NCBI GenBank assembly: GCA_004028505.1
Contig: MTKO01000068.1
Coordinates: forward strand, 1 to 53,838
Origin: Candidatus Electrothrix aarhusensis
GTDB taxonomy: Bacteria > Desulfobacterota > Desulfobulbia > Desulfobulbales > Desulfobulbaceae
DNA length: 53,838 nt
Reading direction: 5' to 3'
The position numbers were made by a program, and so were the translations under genes. This document shows, in pieces, positions 9,086 to 19,579 of this stretch. The first letter of the stretch is position 1. The number at the start of each line of letters is the position of its first letter. A model generated the notes under the pieces. It was not told the DNA's origin. It searched no databases and saw nothing but the letters and a program-made list of their open reading frames with translations.

Positions 9086-9745
9086 TTGAATCATCAGAGC
9101 GATTCTCATGATCGGGCACATTTTCGCGAACTTCTGGAAGATTTCCCTGTGCCCTGCCCTCCGGTACTCGATATCGCTTTACGAACAGTTCACGCCCGCT
9201 TTGACCAATTAAATACGGAAAAATTCATCCATAAGCTGGGAACTCTTGATCCCGAGGAATGCCAAAAACTCTTCATTCACCTCCCCGGTATTCTTCATGG
9301 CTACCTTTTTGAGGACATCTTCGCCAATGCAGGATTGTATCGTCAAATTCAGGACCCGAACAATGGTATTATTTTTTTTGGCCCCCGCCAACAATTTCAG
9401 GGCACTCCACCAGAGGGAATCAAAGGCGAGATACAGCAAGCGGTATCTCACCTCATCCCCCGTACAAACAAACCAGTATATCAGGCTATTAAATTTTATC
9501 AGCAATTTGTCCGGGTTCACCCTTTTTACGATGCCAACGGCAGGATAGGTCGCTTTCTCCTTGAGATTTTTCTCAATCTACACGGGATCGGCATGCAATG
9601 GAAAAAGCTGTATGCCAATGAAAAATGGATCAAGAAACTGAATGACTGCCAGAGAAGAAAAGACGTGCCCGAATATGAACGCTATCTCGGCTATCTGGTG
9701 TCGCACTGGAATCAATGCACTTTTTATGAGGGAAGTTGCTTTTAG
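9086..9745 (+). CDS. Fic/DOC-family protein, probable toxin of the pair
   Basis: 219 residues, starting at a TTG that directly follows the TAA of the Panacea gene; no better start is in frame before the conserved region. The Fic motif HPFYDANGRIGR is at 145-156: H145 is the catalytic base, N151 and the two arginines bind the nucleotide phosphates, and D149 would bind the metal. Fic enzymes transfer AMP (or a related group) from a nucleotide to a target protein. I see no S/T-x-x-x-E-G/N inhibitory helix, so control probably depends on the Panacea partner. The pairing and the toxic role are inferred from operon structure. The end is a cysteine-containing tail without a known motif. Confidence 0.85.
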   Translation: MNHQSDSHDRAHFRELLEDFPVPCPPVLDIALRTVHARFDQLNTEKFIHKLGTLDPEECQKLFIHLPGILHGYLFEDIFANAGLYRQIQDPNNGIIFFGPRQQFQGTPPEGIKGEIQQAVSHLIPRTNKPVYQAIKFYQQFVRVHPFYDANGRIGRFLLEIFLNLHGIGMQWKKLYANEKWIKKLNDCQRRKDVPEYERYLGYLVSHWNQCTFYEGSCF

Positions 9746-9966
9746 CAGCCCGTATTCCTTTATTTTTCCTGTAAGACAATCAGATAATTCTGCATTCGTA
9801 TAACGTTACATATTTTTCTCTCATCCCTTACGCTCCCCCTCGCTAAATTTCTGAAATAAAATATAATACTAACAGTCTCACTAGCCCGCAAAATGGGATT
9901 TAACACGACCAAGTCCTCATCCAATCCTCACACTTTCTCACCTGCTCTGACACAGTCCCAAAAAAT

Positions 9967-9999
9967 AACCGCCCGCGTCTCTTTGACGGGGCGGTTTTT
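9967..9999. terminator. Bidirectional terminator between the Fic gene and the DUF1566 gene
   Basis: AACCGCCC at 9967-9974 pairs with GGGCGGTT at 9989-9996, with T runs on both strands. It sits between two convergent genes. The rest of the gap 9746-10031 holds nothing else that I can identify. Confidence 0.8.
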
Positions 10000-10031
10000 C
10001 ATTGGGATCCCTTCTAAAGACAAGCTACTAA

Positions 10032-10991
10032 TTACCTCTTCCTGCCTTTAGGCCTTACGGCAAAGCTCCCGAAACCACCGGGGATGGTCCCGGAAGACCA
10101 ATAAGCGCTCCCCTGTTTATAATCGACAAACCACTGCCCTCCTGGCCGACGGATGGTGTCGACCATAATGAACGGCTGATCAGCAGAAAATGCAGGGTGG
10201 AGATAATGTCCCTTGCTGTTCAATTCCTGTTCCACAAGCGATAAAGCCTCATGCAGAGTCGGCATCCGCCAGTCATCGTGACCAGCAAAACCCTCTTCAT
10301 TGAGTTTTTCTATCCCTTTTCGCAGCATCCGATGGCTCATGATATCCAACCCGTCCCGCTGCCACATTAGGCCGGTCACCACATCTGTCACTGTTAAACC
10401 ATCGCCGTTATCAACCAAATAATTTCCAAACAGGCCATTGGGATTCCGTTTATGATCAGTAAAATTATATTCCCTGATCATCTTGCCAGCCTCCTCCTCC
10501 ACAAACTCCATGGTCGTCTCAGGAAGGACGATGCGAGCCGGGAGATCTTCGGGTAAGGATTCATCAACTCCAGGGAGACCGGAAACCCCTAAAAGATCAC
10601 GTTGATCTTCCTCCTTGATGGGGATAACCCGGGAGGTATCTTCATTCTCCATGATATTGTCCAGCAACCATTGCTTCAGCTCACCGTTGATGGCGTGGGT
10701 TCGTTCAAACAGGGCAACCTTGCCCTGTTTCTGCACGCAGCGTTGCATCATTTCAGAAGGAGCCTTGATCTCCGCGACAATCCTAGCATGTTTAATACCT
10801 CGCTCCATCAAACAGAGCTTAGGTGTTTCACCCCAGGCGTCAACAATAAAATAATAGATCCGCTCATTGTTGCTGCGAACTCTTTCTCGACCACCCCAGC
10901 TCTCAAAAGTACCGAAGCTGTATTCCGGAGTCATTTCCCAGTCAACGGCTGTTGGATTTCCGCTCAGATTCAATGCATTAAAAAGTCCCAT
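10032..10991 (-). CDS. DUF1566 (Lcl C-terminal) domain protein
   Basis: 319 residues. The C-terminal part (about 190-316) has the DUF1566 pattern: a NGDGLTVTD start, TGLMWQRD, then a DDWRMPTLHEALSL stretch and a closing SAYWSSG...FAVRPKG. This domain has a lectin-like fold and is common in secreted or surface proteins, yet no signal peptide is visible here. The N-terminal half (1-150) is not recognised; the stretch around 40-90 (WGGRERV, FIVDAWGE, CLMERGIKHA) is well formed and globular. Single gene, transcribed toward the terminator at 9967-9999. Function unknown. Confidence 0.8.
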   Translation of the reverse strand: MGLFNALNLSGNPTAVDWEMTPEYSFGTFESWGGRERVRSNNERIYYFIVDAWGETPKLCLMERGIKHARIVAEIKAPSEMMQRCVQKQGKVALFERTHAINGELKQWLLDNIMENEDTSRVIPIKEEDQRDLLGVSGLPGVDESLPEDLPARIVLPETTMEFVEEEAGKMIREYNFTDHKRNPNGLFGNYLVDNGDGLTVTDVVTGLMWQRDGLDIMSHRMLRKGIEKLNEEGFAGHDDWRMPTLHEALSLVEQELNSKGHYLHPAFSADQPFIMVDTIRRPGGQWFVDYKQGSAYWSSGTIPGGFGSFAVRPKGRKR

Positions 10992-11220
10992 GTATTGCCT
11001 CCATTATTTTTCAGAAATTTGTAGAAGTAGAGTATAATTTTCAATAAGATTGTAATAAGCTACTCCGCTACTCTATCTATGTCAGTAGCAGAGTAAAAAA
11101 ATGAGACTCAGGGTAGAAAGAAAATCGACATAAATACCCTCTTAAGCGCTGCAACCCTTTAAAGTTATTCAGCACCTTGCCCTACTAAAACTTTACAATA
11201 ATAACTATTCTTAAGTCAAT

Positions 11221-13367
11221 ATGAAAATTAATTTCCCTACTTTTTCCGGTTCACCTCAGCCTCTCGGGGCAACAGTCACACCGACAGGCATCAATTTCGC
11301 CCTTTTTTCCCGGAACGCGGAAGAAGTCACCTTGGTCTTGGGCGTAAAGGATGCCTGCGAATCCTCTCGGTTTGAAATTCCTCTGGATCCGAAGCTCCAC
11401 AAAACCGGGGATATTTGGCATATCCAAGTCAGTGGCTTGCCCCCCTATCATCTACTACGCTACGGGTACAAACTCTCAGGTCCTAAAGAACCCCACACCA
11501 GTGGTCTAGCCTATGACAACAGCCTGATTATGCTGGATCCTTATGCCAAAGAAGTTCGTTCTCCGCGTTGGGGGCAAGATCGCACTAGCATTCACTACCA
11601 GACCTGCGGACTGATCCCACATGACATCTATGACTGGGAAGGCGACCGACCACTCAATATTCCCTTACAGGATACGGTCATCTACGAAATGCACGTACGC
11701 GGTTTCACACAGCACTCCTCTTCGCAATGCAGCTTCCCTGGCACCTTCAAAGGAATCTGTGAAAAAATTGATTACATGAAGCATTAGGCATCACAGCTGT
11801 GGAGCTCATGCCGGTCACGGAATTCGATGAAACCGAATGCCTGTTTAGCAATCCGAAAACCGGCGAAAAACTGCGTAACTACTGGGGATACAGCCCGCTT
11901 TCTTTTTTTGCTCCCAAGGCCTCGTATTCGTCAGACAGTGCGCATCCGCTCCGGGAATTTCGCGACATGGTCAAAACTCTACACAAGGCCGGTATTGAGG
12001 TTATACTGGATATTGTTTTCAACCACACTTCAGAGGGAGGATGGGGAGGCCCGACCACCTCCTTTCGCGGCATTGATAACCCGATTTATTACCTGCTTGA
12101 TCCACAAACTAGGGAGTATCTCAATTTTTCTGGTTGCGGTAATACCTGCAACTGCAATCACCCTATTGTCCGCACCTTGATCATGGATGCCCTGCACTGG
12201 TGGGTCATAGAAATGCATGTGGATGGTTTCCGTTTTGATCTTGCCTCCATCCTCGGGCGTGACCAGAACGGTAATGTTCTCAGTAATCCGCCGGTGGTGG
12301 AGATGATTGCTGAAGATCCCGTGTTGGCGAATACAAAAATTATTGCTGAAGCATGGGATGCAGCCGGTCTCTATCAGGTCGGTCATTTCTCACCCCATCA
12401 CCGTTGGGCAGAATGGAACGGCAGGTTCCGGGATGATGTCCGGATGTTCATGAACGGAACTCCGGGTATGGTTGCCCCCTTGGCAACCCGGATCGCAGGC
12501 AGCTCGGACCTCTATCAACATAACGGACGCAGACCCTGTAACTCCATCAACTTTATCACCAGCCATGACGGGTTCACTCTAGCTGATCTCGTGAGTTATA
12601 ATGACAAACAGAATTTGGCCAATGGCGAAAACAACCGAGATGGGGATAATAATAATCTGAGCTGGGACTCCGGCGCACCAGGACCGACTGATAACCCGTC
12701 AGTTATTGCTCTCCGTCAACGGCGCATCAAGACTATGGCGGCTATCCTGTTCCTTTCTCAAGGGGTGCCGATGCTGGTGGCCGGAGATGAATTCGGTCAG
12801 AGTCAGCAGGGAAATAATAATGCCTGGTGTCAGGATAATGCAATGAGCTGGCTCAACTGGAATCTCGTAGAGAAAAATAAAGGGCAGGTACGTTTTTTCA
12901 GGAAATTGATTCAACTTCGGAGAAAACATGCCATCTTTCGTCGAGTGAATTTCTTTGAAGTCAGCAATTCAGATACACCGCCCACCGGACAGACAATCCT
13001 TTGGCAGGGCTTGGAACGGGGCACAGAAGATTGGTCTGAGCATGTCCATACCCTGTCTTTCTTGCTTAAAGGAAGTACAATCGATGACGGTGACAATGAC
13101 GATTTTTTTATCATGCTCAACGGTCACCCTGAACAAGAGGCTTTATTTACCGCTCCAGGGCCTGATGCTGAAACCGGCCCCTGCTTCTGGAAAAAAATTA
13201 TTGATACCAATGAAGAGGCTCCAGAAGATATTCTGGATTTGGACCGGGCTGATTGTGTCGCGATCGGGAGCCGAATACAAGTGAAAGCGATGGGATGCGT
13301 TGTTCTTCAGACTGCTAAGAAGTGCAGCCCGAAAAACCGGGGAAGAAAAAGGAAGAAGAGGAGGTAA
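11221..13367 (+). CDS. glgX: Glycogen debranching enzyme GlgX (isoamylase type), one frameshift
   Basis: Two reading frames (11221-11787 and 11799-13367) join into one protein of about 714 residues. The N-terminal CBM48 domain starts near PLGATVTPTGINFALFS; the GH13 barrel follows with VDGFRFDLA (nucleophile Asp), IIAEAWD (acid Glu) and FITSHDGFTL (third acid), all in the second frame. One added T in the TT at about 11784 restores the conserved KHLGITAVELMPV junction. The break is therefore more likely an assembly error than a pseudogene. The enzyme hydrolyses alpha-1,6 branches of phosphorylase-trimmed glycogen in the cytoplasm. No other glg gene is near. The last 15 residues are very rich in Lys/Arg. 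Confidence 0.9.
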
Positions 13368-13517
13368 AAAAAGGGCAACACGCAACTCAGAAAATAAACA
13401 GGCCGGATGAGAGGTGTCGCCTTGTATTTCGTTGCCGAAACAGGAATCCCGCCCCCTCCCCTTTTTTTCGGGGGGGGATGGGGTGGATTATTTCTTCATA
13501 TATTATTCATATGTTAT

Positions 13518-16500
13518 TTACACATCCAGCTCCGCGACCTCCAGAGCATGGTTCTGAATAAATTCCCGCCTCGGCTCGACCTTATCGCCCATCAAGGTGA
13601 CAAAAAGATCATCAGCAGACTCGGCATCCTCAATCTTCACCTGAAGCAAGGTGCGATTTTCCGGATTCATGGTGGTATCCCAAAGCTGTTCTGGGTTCAT
13701 CTCACCAAGGCCTTTATAGCGTTGCAAATGGCTACCCTTAAAGGTTTCCTCTCGCACCAAGCGAATCAAGTCATGCCAGTTTTCCGCCTGGATTTCCTTG
13801 TCCTGCCCGGTGTTCGAAGCCTTCATGATTGTGAAGCTGCCATAGATATGCTCTCTGACCTCTGGATACAGATCAAGGGCATGGCGGTATTCCGGAATGA
13901 GCGGGATATTCGGACCAATTGTAGCTCGACTATGTCCATGTCCGCGAAAGGCGACATCCACCTCGTAACAGCCTGAACGCCAGCGACAGGCGCGAATACT
14001 GCTGGAAATCGGATCCAGGGGAGCCAATTTTTCCAGCAATCCTCCGAGGAAAGCTTCATCTTTAAACTGATCTGCGGAGTGAACATTGTTTTCCAAAAGG
14101 AAAAAGGCCAGCTTCTCCTGAATATTCATCCGCTCCAAAAAATTATTAATCCGCTCAAAGAAGGTAAATTTCTTGAGCAAGTTCACCATAGCCTGCCCCT
14201 CAATCTCTTCGCCGTTTTCCCGGCGGACCCGGATGGTCTGCGCGGCCTGATCATAGAGATAGTTATTCAGGGCATCATCATCAATAAAGTATTGCTCCTT
14301 TTTCCCCCGCCCTAAGCGGTACAACGGAGGCTGGCCGATATAAACATAGCCATTTTCCACCAAGGCAGCATTTGGCGATAAAAAAAGGTAAGCAGCAGGG
14401 TCCTGATATGCGCTCCGTCCACATCAGCATCAGTCATAATGATGATCTTGTGATAACGGAGTTTATCCTGATTAAACTCTTCCCGCCCAATACCGGTCCC
14501 CAGAGAAGCTATCAGCTGTTTGATCTCCTCCGAGTCAAGAATTTTATCAAAACGGGCTTTTTCTACGTTCATAATCTTACCGCGTAGAGGCAGAATAGCC
14601 TGAATAGCACGATCCCTGCCCTGCTTGGCACTATTATGGACAAAAACTCCGCCAGCCAGAGCGAAGTTATGGGTATGCGGTACTTCAATGTCATAGACAT
14701 CAAGCCGCTCCGACAGCTTTTCTACAGATACGACACGGTGATTGTGATGTTGGACGGCTTCCAAAGCGCGTTCAATGTCATTATCAAAATACCGTTTGCA
14801 GAAGGTGTCAAAGCGCAACAGTGATTTGTCTTTTGTAGAGATGCGATGTTGCCGGTAGCCTTCCAAGTCAACGATTCCCGGTACTTCTTCATACTGCTTG
14901 AGTATTGCCAGCGTTTTCCGGTAATACGTCTGAGCCAAAGCGGCCCGGCGACGGGCACGAAATTCCGGCGTCCATTGCCCGCGCGTTGTTTTGCTGCGCC
15001 AGGCCAATAACTCCTTATCCTTCCATTGCTCTTCTGCTTTCTGGGACGCTGAGGAGCGGGCTTCGGGATGCTCAACAAAATAAGAGCGCACACGTTCAGC
15101 CTGTGCCTGCCTGTTTTTTTTATCGGCCCAGTATTCTTTTTGCGCATCATTCAGGTGGGCGGCGTTCTGTCGGCGATATTCGTCATTACTTTCATAAAAC
15201 TCTCGCCATTTTTCCGCCATATAGCTCTTATATTCTTCATCTTCCCACTGCGCTTTAGCCCGCTCTGAAAGCATTTGCCGCATTTCCGGCTGCGACATGC
15301 GCTGACTCATTTTGGCACGGAACGCATCACTCTGATGAATCGCTCTGGTTTTTTCGATCACATCGGGACGGTGCAGAGTACGACCAACATGACGACGGTG
15401 CAGGGCCAGATGTTCCTCTGGCGACATCCGCCGAATATTGGTTGGATTATTATTATGCTTATTAAAATCTATGTGATGACAATGCGCTCTGTCTTCGACC
15501 ACATCCGTTCCCTTCCGCCGATTGTACCGGTCAGCCAGCATATGGGTGAAAAGCCATCTATCTGAACGCGGATCTCGTACCATTTCATAATCCGCAATGG
15601 TGATCCTCGGCTCGCTTATATCAGAAAATTTACGATACAGCGGCATCAGTGATGTACCTTCAATAAGTTCCGCAGCCGGACAGTATTTTCCGTTGCGCAG
15701 AAGAAACCGATGATCCGGGGTACAGACTATCTGCTCACCGTTGTCCAGCGTTACACGCACTACTTCCTGCTGTTGCTTGGTCATTCGGGGATGCAGGATT
15801 CGTTCAAGACCGATTTTTCCGTCAGTACGGATGGTGTAGCAAAAATGTTCTTTTCCCTGTTGCTGTTCCGCGATGATTTCCTCAAAGCTCAAGGCACGTC
15901 CGTCAGCCAAGGCAATACGGGTATCCCCGGAGAAACAACCGCCAGCCGAGTCACCCTCCACGATAAACAGCTCTCGTTCCTCGGGATTCTTGGATTGGCA
16001 TTCAGCAAGTTTGCCCGCCATCATCACCGAGAGGCCGCCTTTTTTTCGGGACAAATCACGAGCCCTCTTTGCCGCCTCCCTGGCCCGAGCCGCATCAACG
16101 GCCTTGCTCAAGATAAGCTTAGCAATCTGGGGATTTTCCTCCAGATACGCACCGAGTTTTTCACTACAGATGGAGGAAACAATTGATTTAACTTCCGAGT
16201 TCCCCAATTTGGTCTTGGTCTGTCCTTCAAACTGCGGATTGGGAACCCGCACCGAGACAATGGCGGTCAGCCCCTCACGAACATCATCACCGCCCATTTT
16301 CGCTTTCAGACTTTTGGGTATGACATCATCAGTAGCATATTTATTGATACATTTTGTCAAGGCAGCGCGAAAACCAACAACATGCGAGCCACCCTCACGG
16401 GTATTGATATTATTAACAAAGGAAGAAAGGCGCTCAGAATAACCGTCAAAATACTGAAGAGACACCTCTACCTGCACCTGATCCTTCTCCCCTTCAATAA

Positions 16501-17233
16501 AAATGGGGTCTGGATGAATAGTGGTACGCTTACGGTTAAGGTACTCTACATACTCCACAATCCCGCCTTTAAAATGAAACTCGTCTTCAGCCCCGCTCCG
16601 CTCATCCTTGAGAAAAATATTGATCCCTCGATTCAGAAAGGCAAGCTCGCGCAGACGATTGCGTACGATATCATATTTAAAGGAGACAGTTTCAGTAAAA
16701 ATTGTTGGGTCCGGCTTAAACGTGATCATGGTTCCGGTATGATCACTGGTCCCAACAATCTCCATCTCACCAATTTTATCGCCGTATGCATAGGACTGGC
16801 GGTAGATATTCCCGTTTCGTTTAATCTCAGCAGTTACTGCCGTACTCAGGGCATTAACCACCGAAACACCAACTCCATGTAACCCACCGGAAACCTTGTA
16901 GGAAGAATGATCAAACTTGCCTCCTGCGTGCAGGGTCGTCATAACCAGCTCTAAAGCGGTCATGTTTTCAGTAGGATGCTTGTCCACCGGGATGCCGCGC
17001 CCGTTATCCTCAACCGAGACAGCACCATCCTCACGGATGACCACCCGGATTCGATCACAATGGCCAGCCAAGGCCTCATCAATGGAGTTGTCCACCACCT
17101 CGTAAATCAGGTGATGCAATCCTTCTTCGGAAGTATTGCCGATATACATAGCCGGACGCTTACGTACGGCTTCCAGCCCGTCAAGAACCTTGATCTGTTC
17201 TGCCCCGTAGGACGTGTTTCCCTGCTCGCTCAC
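13518..17233 (-). CDS. gyrB: DNA gyrase subunit B with an intein, one frameshift
   Basis: The start is best placed at the GTG at 17233, which has AGGAGAAGAG just upstream; an upstream TTG at 17308 would add 25 unconserved residues and lacks such a site. The ATPase domain shows [20 protein letters not shown] and [15 protein letters not shown]; the TOPRIM domain has EGDSAGG, split here by the intein, and further on [13 protein letters not shown]. After the intein the extein resumes with SAKQGRDR. At about 14362 the frame breaks in the [10 protein letters not shown] region; adding one T (minus strand) to CCTTGG restores it. The spliced protein would have about 820 residues, normal for GyrB. Gyrase is essential, which favours an assembly error over decay. 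It introduces negative supercoils together with GyrA, which is not in the window. Confidence 0.95.
14633..15937 (-). mobile_element. GyrB intein with HNH homing endonuclease (435 residues)
   Basis: The insert begins with Cys (codon 15937-15935) right after EGDSAGG and ends with His-Asn before the extein Ser. Splicing blocks: block A at [10 protein letters not shown], block B near [10 protein letters not shown], block F at [15 protein letters not shown], block G at GVFVHN. These blocks match, as far as I remember, the Synechocystis GyrB intein at the same insertion point. Between them lie about 290 residues that contain an HNH nuclease core ([20 protein letters not shown], about intein residues 152-171) and then several short repeated helices of the NUMOD/AP2-like DNA-binding type ([18 protein letters not shown] and similar). 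The HNH residues look intact, so the element may still home into empty gyrB copies. Confidence 0.93.
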
Positions 17234-17327
17234 GTATCTCTCTTCTCCTGAAAAAAAATTATTGCGAAACTCCGGGTCCGATACCCCCGCTGCCTGCTGC
17301 GCACTCAAGTAATCTCTTCTCTACTAA

Positions 17328-17350
17328 TACCTCGTCCTTGGGACGAGGTA
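17328..17350. promoter_or_regulatory. Perfect 10-bp inverted repeat upstream of gyrB
   Basis: TACCTCGTCC at 17328-17337 and GGACGAGGTA at 17341-17350 pair perfectly around TTG, about 95 bases before the gyrB GTG. No T tract follows on either strand at once, so it could be an operator, an RNA hairpin in the gyrB leader, or a weak terminator for the gene at 17521. I see no clear promoter between it and gyrB. Confidence 0.5.
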
Positions 17351-17520
17351 ATTATTTGTCAAAACAGGCATTCGCAACTCAGCCCATCCCTGGAATTCTT
17401 CATCTGCAAAAGCAATATATTATACTTTTTTTAAGCGTAAAAGGCTACACAACTTCCCCCTCTAAATTACTAGTTCGTTGCAAGGAAAAAGGATATAAAA
17501 AGTTCGTTGTACTAAGCAGA

Positions 17521-18150
17521 TTAACAACTCACATAATTTGTAGAAAGCGGTTGATTCACACCAACATGTGGCCAATCCTCTCCGACACAGAGGCCAAAGG
17601 TCTTTTCAAAACATTGCGTCTTCGGATTATAGACACTGCATGTTCTTAATTCCCGATGAACTTTTCGACGCTCGTCCTTATAGCGGACAACGGAGTAGGC
17701 AGAAAGAGCCAGCTCCCCTTTTTCAATCATTTTAATTTCATAATCAGTCAACCTTTTTATAAAGGACAGCCTCTTATGCATGATTTTTCCTCGGGATAAA
17801 AACGCCTTCGAGTTCCGGGAAGGTATAAGGCTAGAAAATGCATCTCCACCGTTTCCCTTCCTTGTCATATTAATTCGCGTTTCAATCTGCACATTCCTTG
17901 CATCACCGTCACCGATATTTTCAATCTCATAACAGATCATGGGCATTGAACCCGGTTTCATTTTTTTTAGGCTGAGAGCCTTAATTCGTAAATCCGGCAT
18001 AGCCCCGCAGCTTCCCGCATAAACGACAAACAGTATAAAAAGAACCGCAAAAGAAACGAAATAAGGTTCTATTGCTTCAGGCTGAAGACAGATCCAGTAT
18101 AGAGCTCCTTGAAACAAAAACAAAAGAAGACTTTTTGATATTATAGCCAT
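17521..18150 (-). CDS. Membrane-anchored protein of unknown function
   Basis: About 209 residues from the ATG at 18150, which follows a GGTGG-type ribosome-binding site; the longer frame from 18225 adds an unlikely leader. Two hydrophobic helices (about 5-22 and 30-45) make a hairpin in the membrane, then a soluble domain of about 150 residues follows. The soluble part has a YEIENIGDGDARNV stretch that looks like a beta-sandwich (CARDB-like) strand pattern, but I cannot place it in a family. It lies between gyrB and a glycosyltransferase on the same strand, with 155 bases to the latter. Confidence 0.65.
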   Translation of the reverse strand: MAIISKSLLLFLFQGALYWICLQPEAIEPYFVSFAVLFILFVVYAGSCGAMPDLRIKALSLKKMKPGSMPMICYEIENIGDGDARNVQIETRINMTRKGNGGDAFSSLIPSRNSKAFLSRGKIMHKRLSFIKRLTDYEIKMIEKGELALSAYSVVRYKDERRKVHRELRTCSVYNPKTQCFEKTFGLCVGEDWPHVGVNQPLSTNYVSC

Positions 18151-18307
18151 TTCACCACCATCTAGTCGTTGAATATAACAAAAAAACAGAAGGTACAATT
18201 TATTACACCACAGTATAAAATACAATACCTAAATTCAATAGATTAATCAAGACCAAACAGCAGAAAAACACAACTCCGTGCCGACCGATAAACATAGCCA
18301 TTCCATA

Positions 18308-19156
18308 TCATTTTTTTTCTTTTCTCACACGAAACTGCTCCGGCAAAACAAGGTAGCGCTGCCCCTCCTCCAACCTGCCGTGTTTAACACATCCTTTACC
18401 GTAGATAATGCATTTCCTTTCCAGCTCTGCAAGAGCTAGGGTATACTGTTCCGAGCTTAACCGAGCATTCTCCAACAGACGACAAAGAGAACGAATACGC
18501 CAGGTGTCCATCCCCAGACGATGAAGAGCTGAAAGCTGATCCGGTCGTCCACCATCCTTCAGGGTCAACGCCTCATCAACAAGGAGAAATTCTTCCTTCC
18601 TACTCACCCGCAACCAAAGATCATAATCTTCACAGCAGAGCATATCTTCGGCAAACAGACCGTAACGGGCAAAGAGCTTCCTCCGTACCATGACCGTGGA
18701 CATCCCGACCACACACATCCGCAAAGCGCGATTAAATATCTCGCCATGCGGAGGCGCATGCTTCTTTTTCTGATTAACTCGTACCCCCTGCCGATACCAA
18801 ATCTCCCTGGTATGGGAAATAAGACAGTGCGGTTGCTGCTCCATAGCTTCCAGCTGCCTTTCCAGCTTACGCTGGGCCCAGCGATCATCGGAGTCGAGAA
18901 AACAGAGGAGATCGTGCCGGGCCTCGGCAATCCCCTTATTGCGTGCTGCTGAAGCCCCTTTATTTTCCTGATACAAATAATGAATCGGCACCTCGGCAGC
19001 CTTGCTGATTCTGCCAACGACCTCCGAAGTTGCATCAACGGAACCGTCATCAACCACCAGGATTTCTCCGCAGGCAAGGCTTTGATCCAGTACCGAACCA
19101 ATTGTCTGTTCAAGAAATCCTGCCCGGTTAAAGGTTGGAATAATAACTGAAATCAT
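18308..19156 (-). CDS. Family 2 glycosyltransferase
   Basis: 282 residues with a GT-A fold. It starts with the classic MISVIIPTFNRAGFL; the nucleotide-binding DDG is at 36-38 and the metal-binding DSD at 88-90 (FLDSDDRW). No membrane segments. Such enzymes add one sugar from a nucleotide-sugar donor to a polysaccharide, lipid or protein acceptor in the cytoplasm. The acceptor and sugar cannot be inferred: there is no polysaccharide gene cluster nearby. Confidence 0.9.
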   Translation of the reverse strand: MISVIIPTFNRAGFLEQTIGSVLDQSLACGEILVVDDGSVDATSEVVGRISKAAEVPIHYLYQENKGASAARNKGIAEARHDLLCFLDSDDRWAQRKLERQLEAMEQQPHCLISHTREIWYRQGVRVNQKKKHAPPHGEIFNRALRMCVVGMSTVMVRRKLFARYGLFAEDMLCCEDYDLWLRVSRKEEFLLVDEALTLKDGGRPDQLSALHRLGMDTWRIRSLCRLLENARLSSEQYTLALAELERKCIIYGKGCVKHGRLEEGQRYLVLPEQFRVRKEKK

Positions 19157-19500
19157 TAAGCTCTCTCTTTATCTTGTTTAGAATAAACCCACTATACTCT
19201 CTTCCATTTACCAAAATGGGCTATCATCAATACACACACAACAATAAAAAGCCCAGAAGCTATATTTTTATTCATCAACAGATTCATCATGCAAGCCTTT
19301 TATTCTATATTAAAAATTATCAATACCAGTCTGGATCTCCTTTAAACTCTCTGCATATTTTTTCTTTTTCAATCATTTTTTGCTTTCCATTTAAGTACCA
19401 CAAGGTATTATGCGCCTTGTTAGATATGCACGTAGGTTACGTGTCATACAAATATAATCAACTCATCTAACACAGAAAAATCGACAGATGTTTTTTTGCA
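19157..19500. other. AT-rich intergenic region between divergent genes
   Basis: No gene is supported. A 98-codon open frame at 19174-19470 has low-complexity composition (many Tyr, His, Phe, Ile), no ribosome-binding site and no family resemblance, so I leave it out. The promoter of the cytochrome gene should lie here. Confidence 0.5.
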
Positions 19501-19579
19501 AAGGAGGTGATGTTAAAGGCGCTATGACCAAGAAAAATTAATGCAAAAAAATTCTTTATTTGGAGGAAAACAAGTATGA
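19501..19579 (+). promoter_or_regulatory. Cytochrome leader with perfect Shine-Dalgarno and two overlapping mini-ORFs
   Basis: AAGGAGGTGA at 19501-19510 is fully complementary to the 16S rRNA 3' end. It is followed by a five-codon frame, MTKKN, at 19524-19541. Its TAA overlaps the ATG of a twelve-codon frame, MQKNSLFGGKQV, at 19541-19579. The TGA of that frame overlaps the cytochrome ATG as ATGA. A second site, GGAGG, at 19562-19566 serves the cytochrome itself. The stop/start overlaps suggest translational coupling, but they may be chance in an AT-rich leader. Confidence 0.4.

Noticed and set aside
10032..10991. DUF1566 protein as the variable target of a diversity-generating retroelement
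   Set aside because: No reverse transcriptase, template repeat or accessory gene was seen in the window.
11221..13367. glgX as a true pseudogene
   Set aside because: One added T restores full conservation on both sides, and the same kind of error recurs in essential genes such as gyrB.
13407..13976. 189-codon plus-strand frame between glgX and gyrB
   Set aside because: Most of it is antisense to the conserved C-terminus of GyrB; the free part has low-complexity Gly/Pro-rich sequence from a G/C tract.
19174..19470. 98-codon frame upstream of the cytochrome
   Set aside because: No ribosome-binding site, composition of AT-rich non-coding DNA, no resemblance to a known protein.
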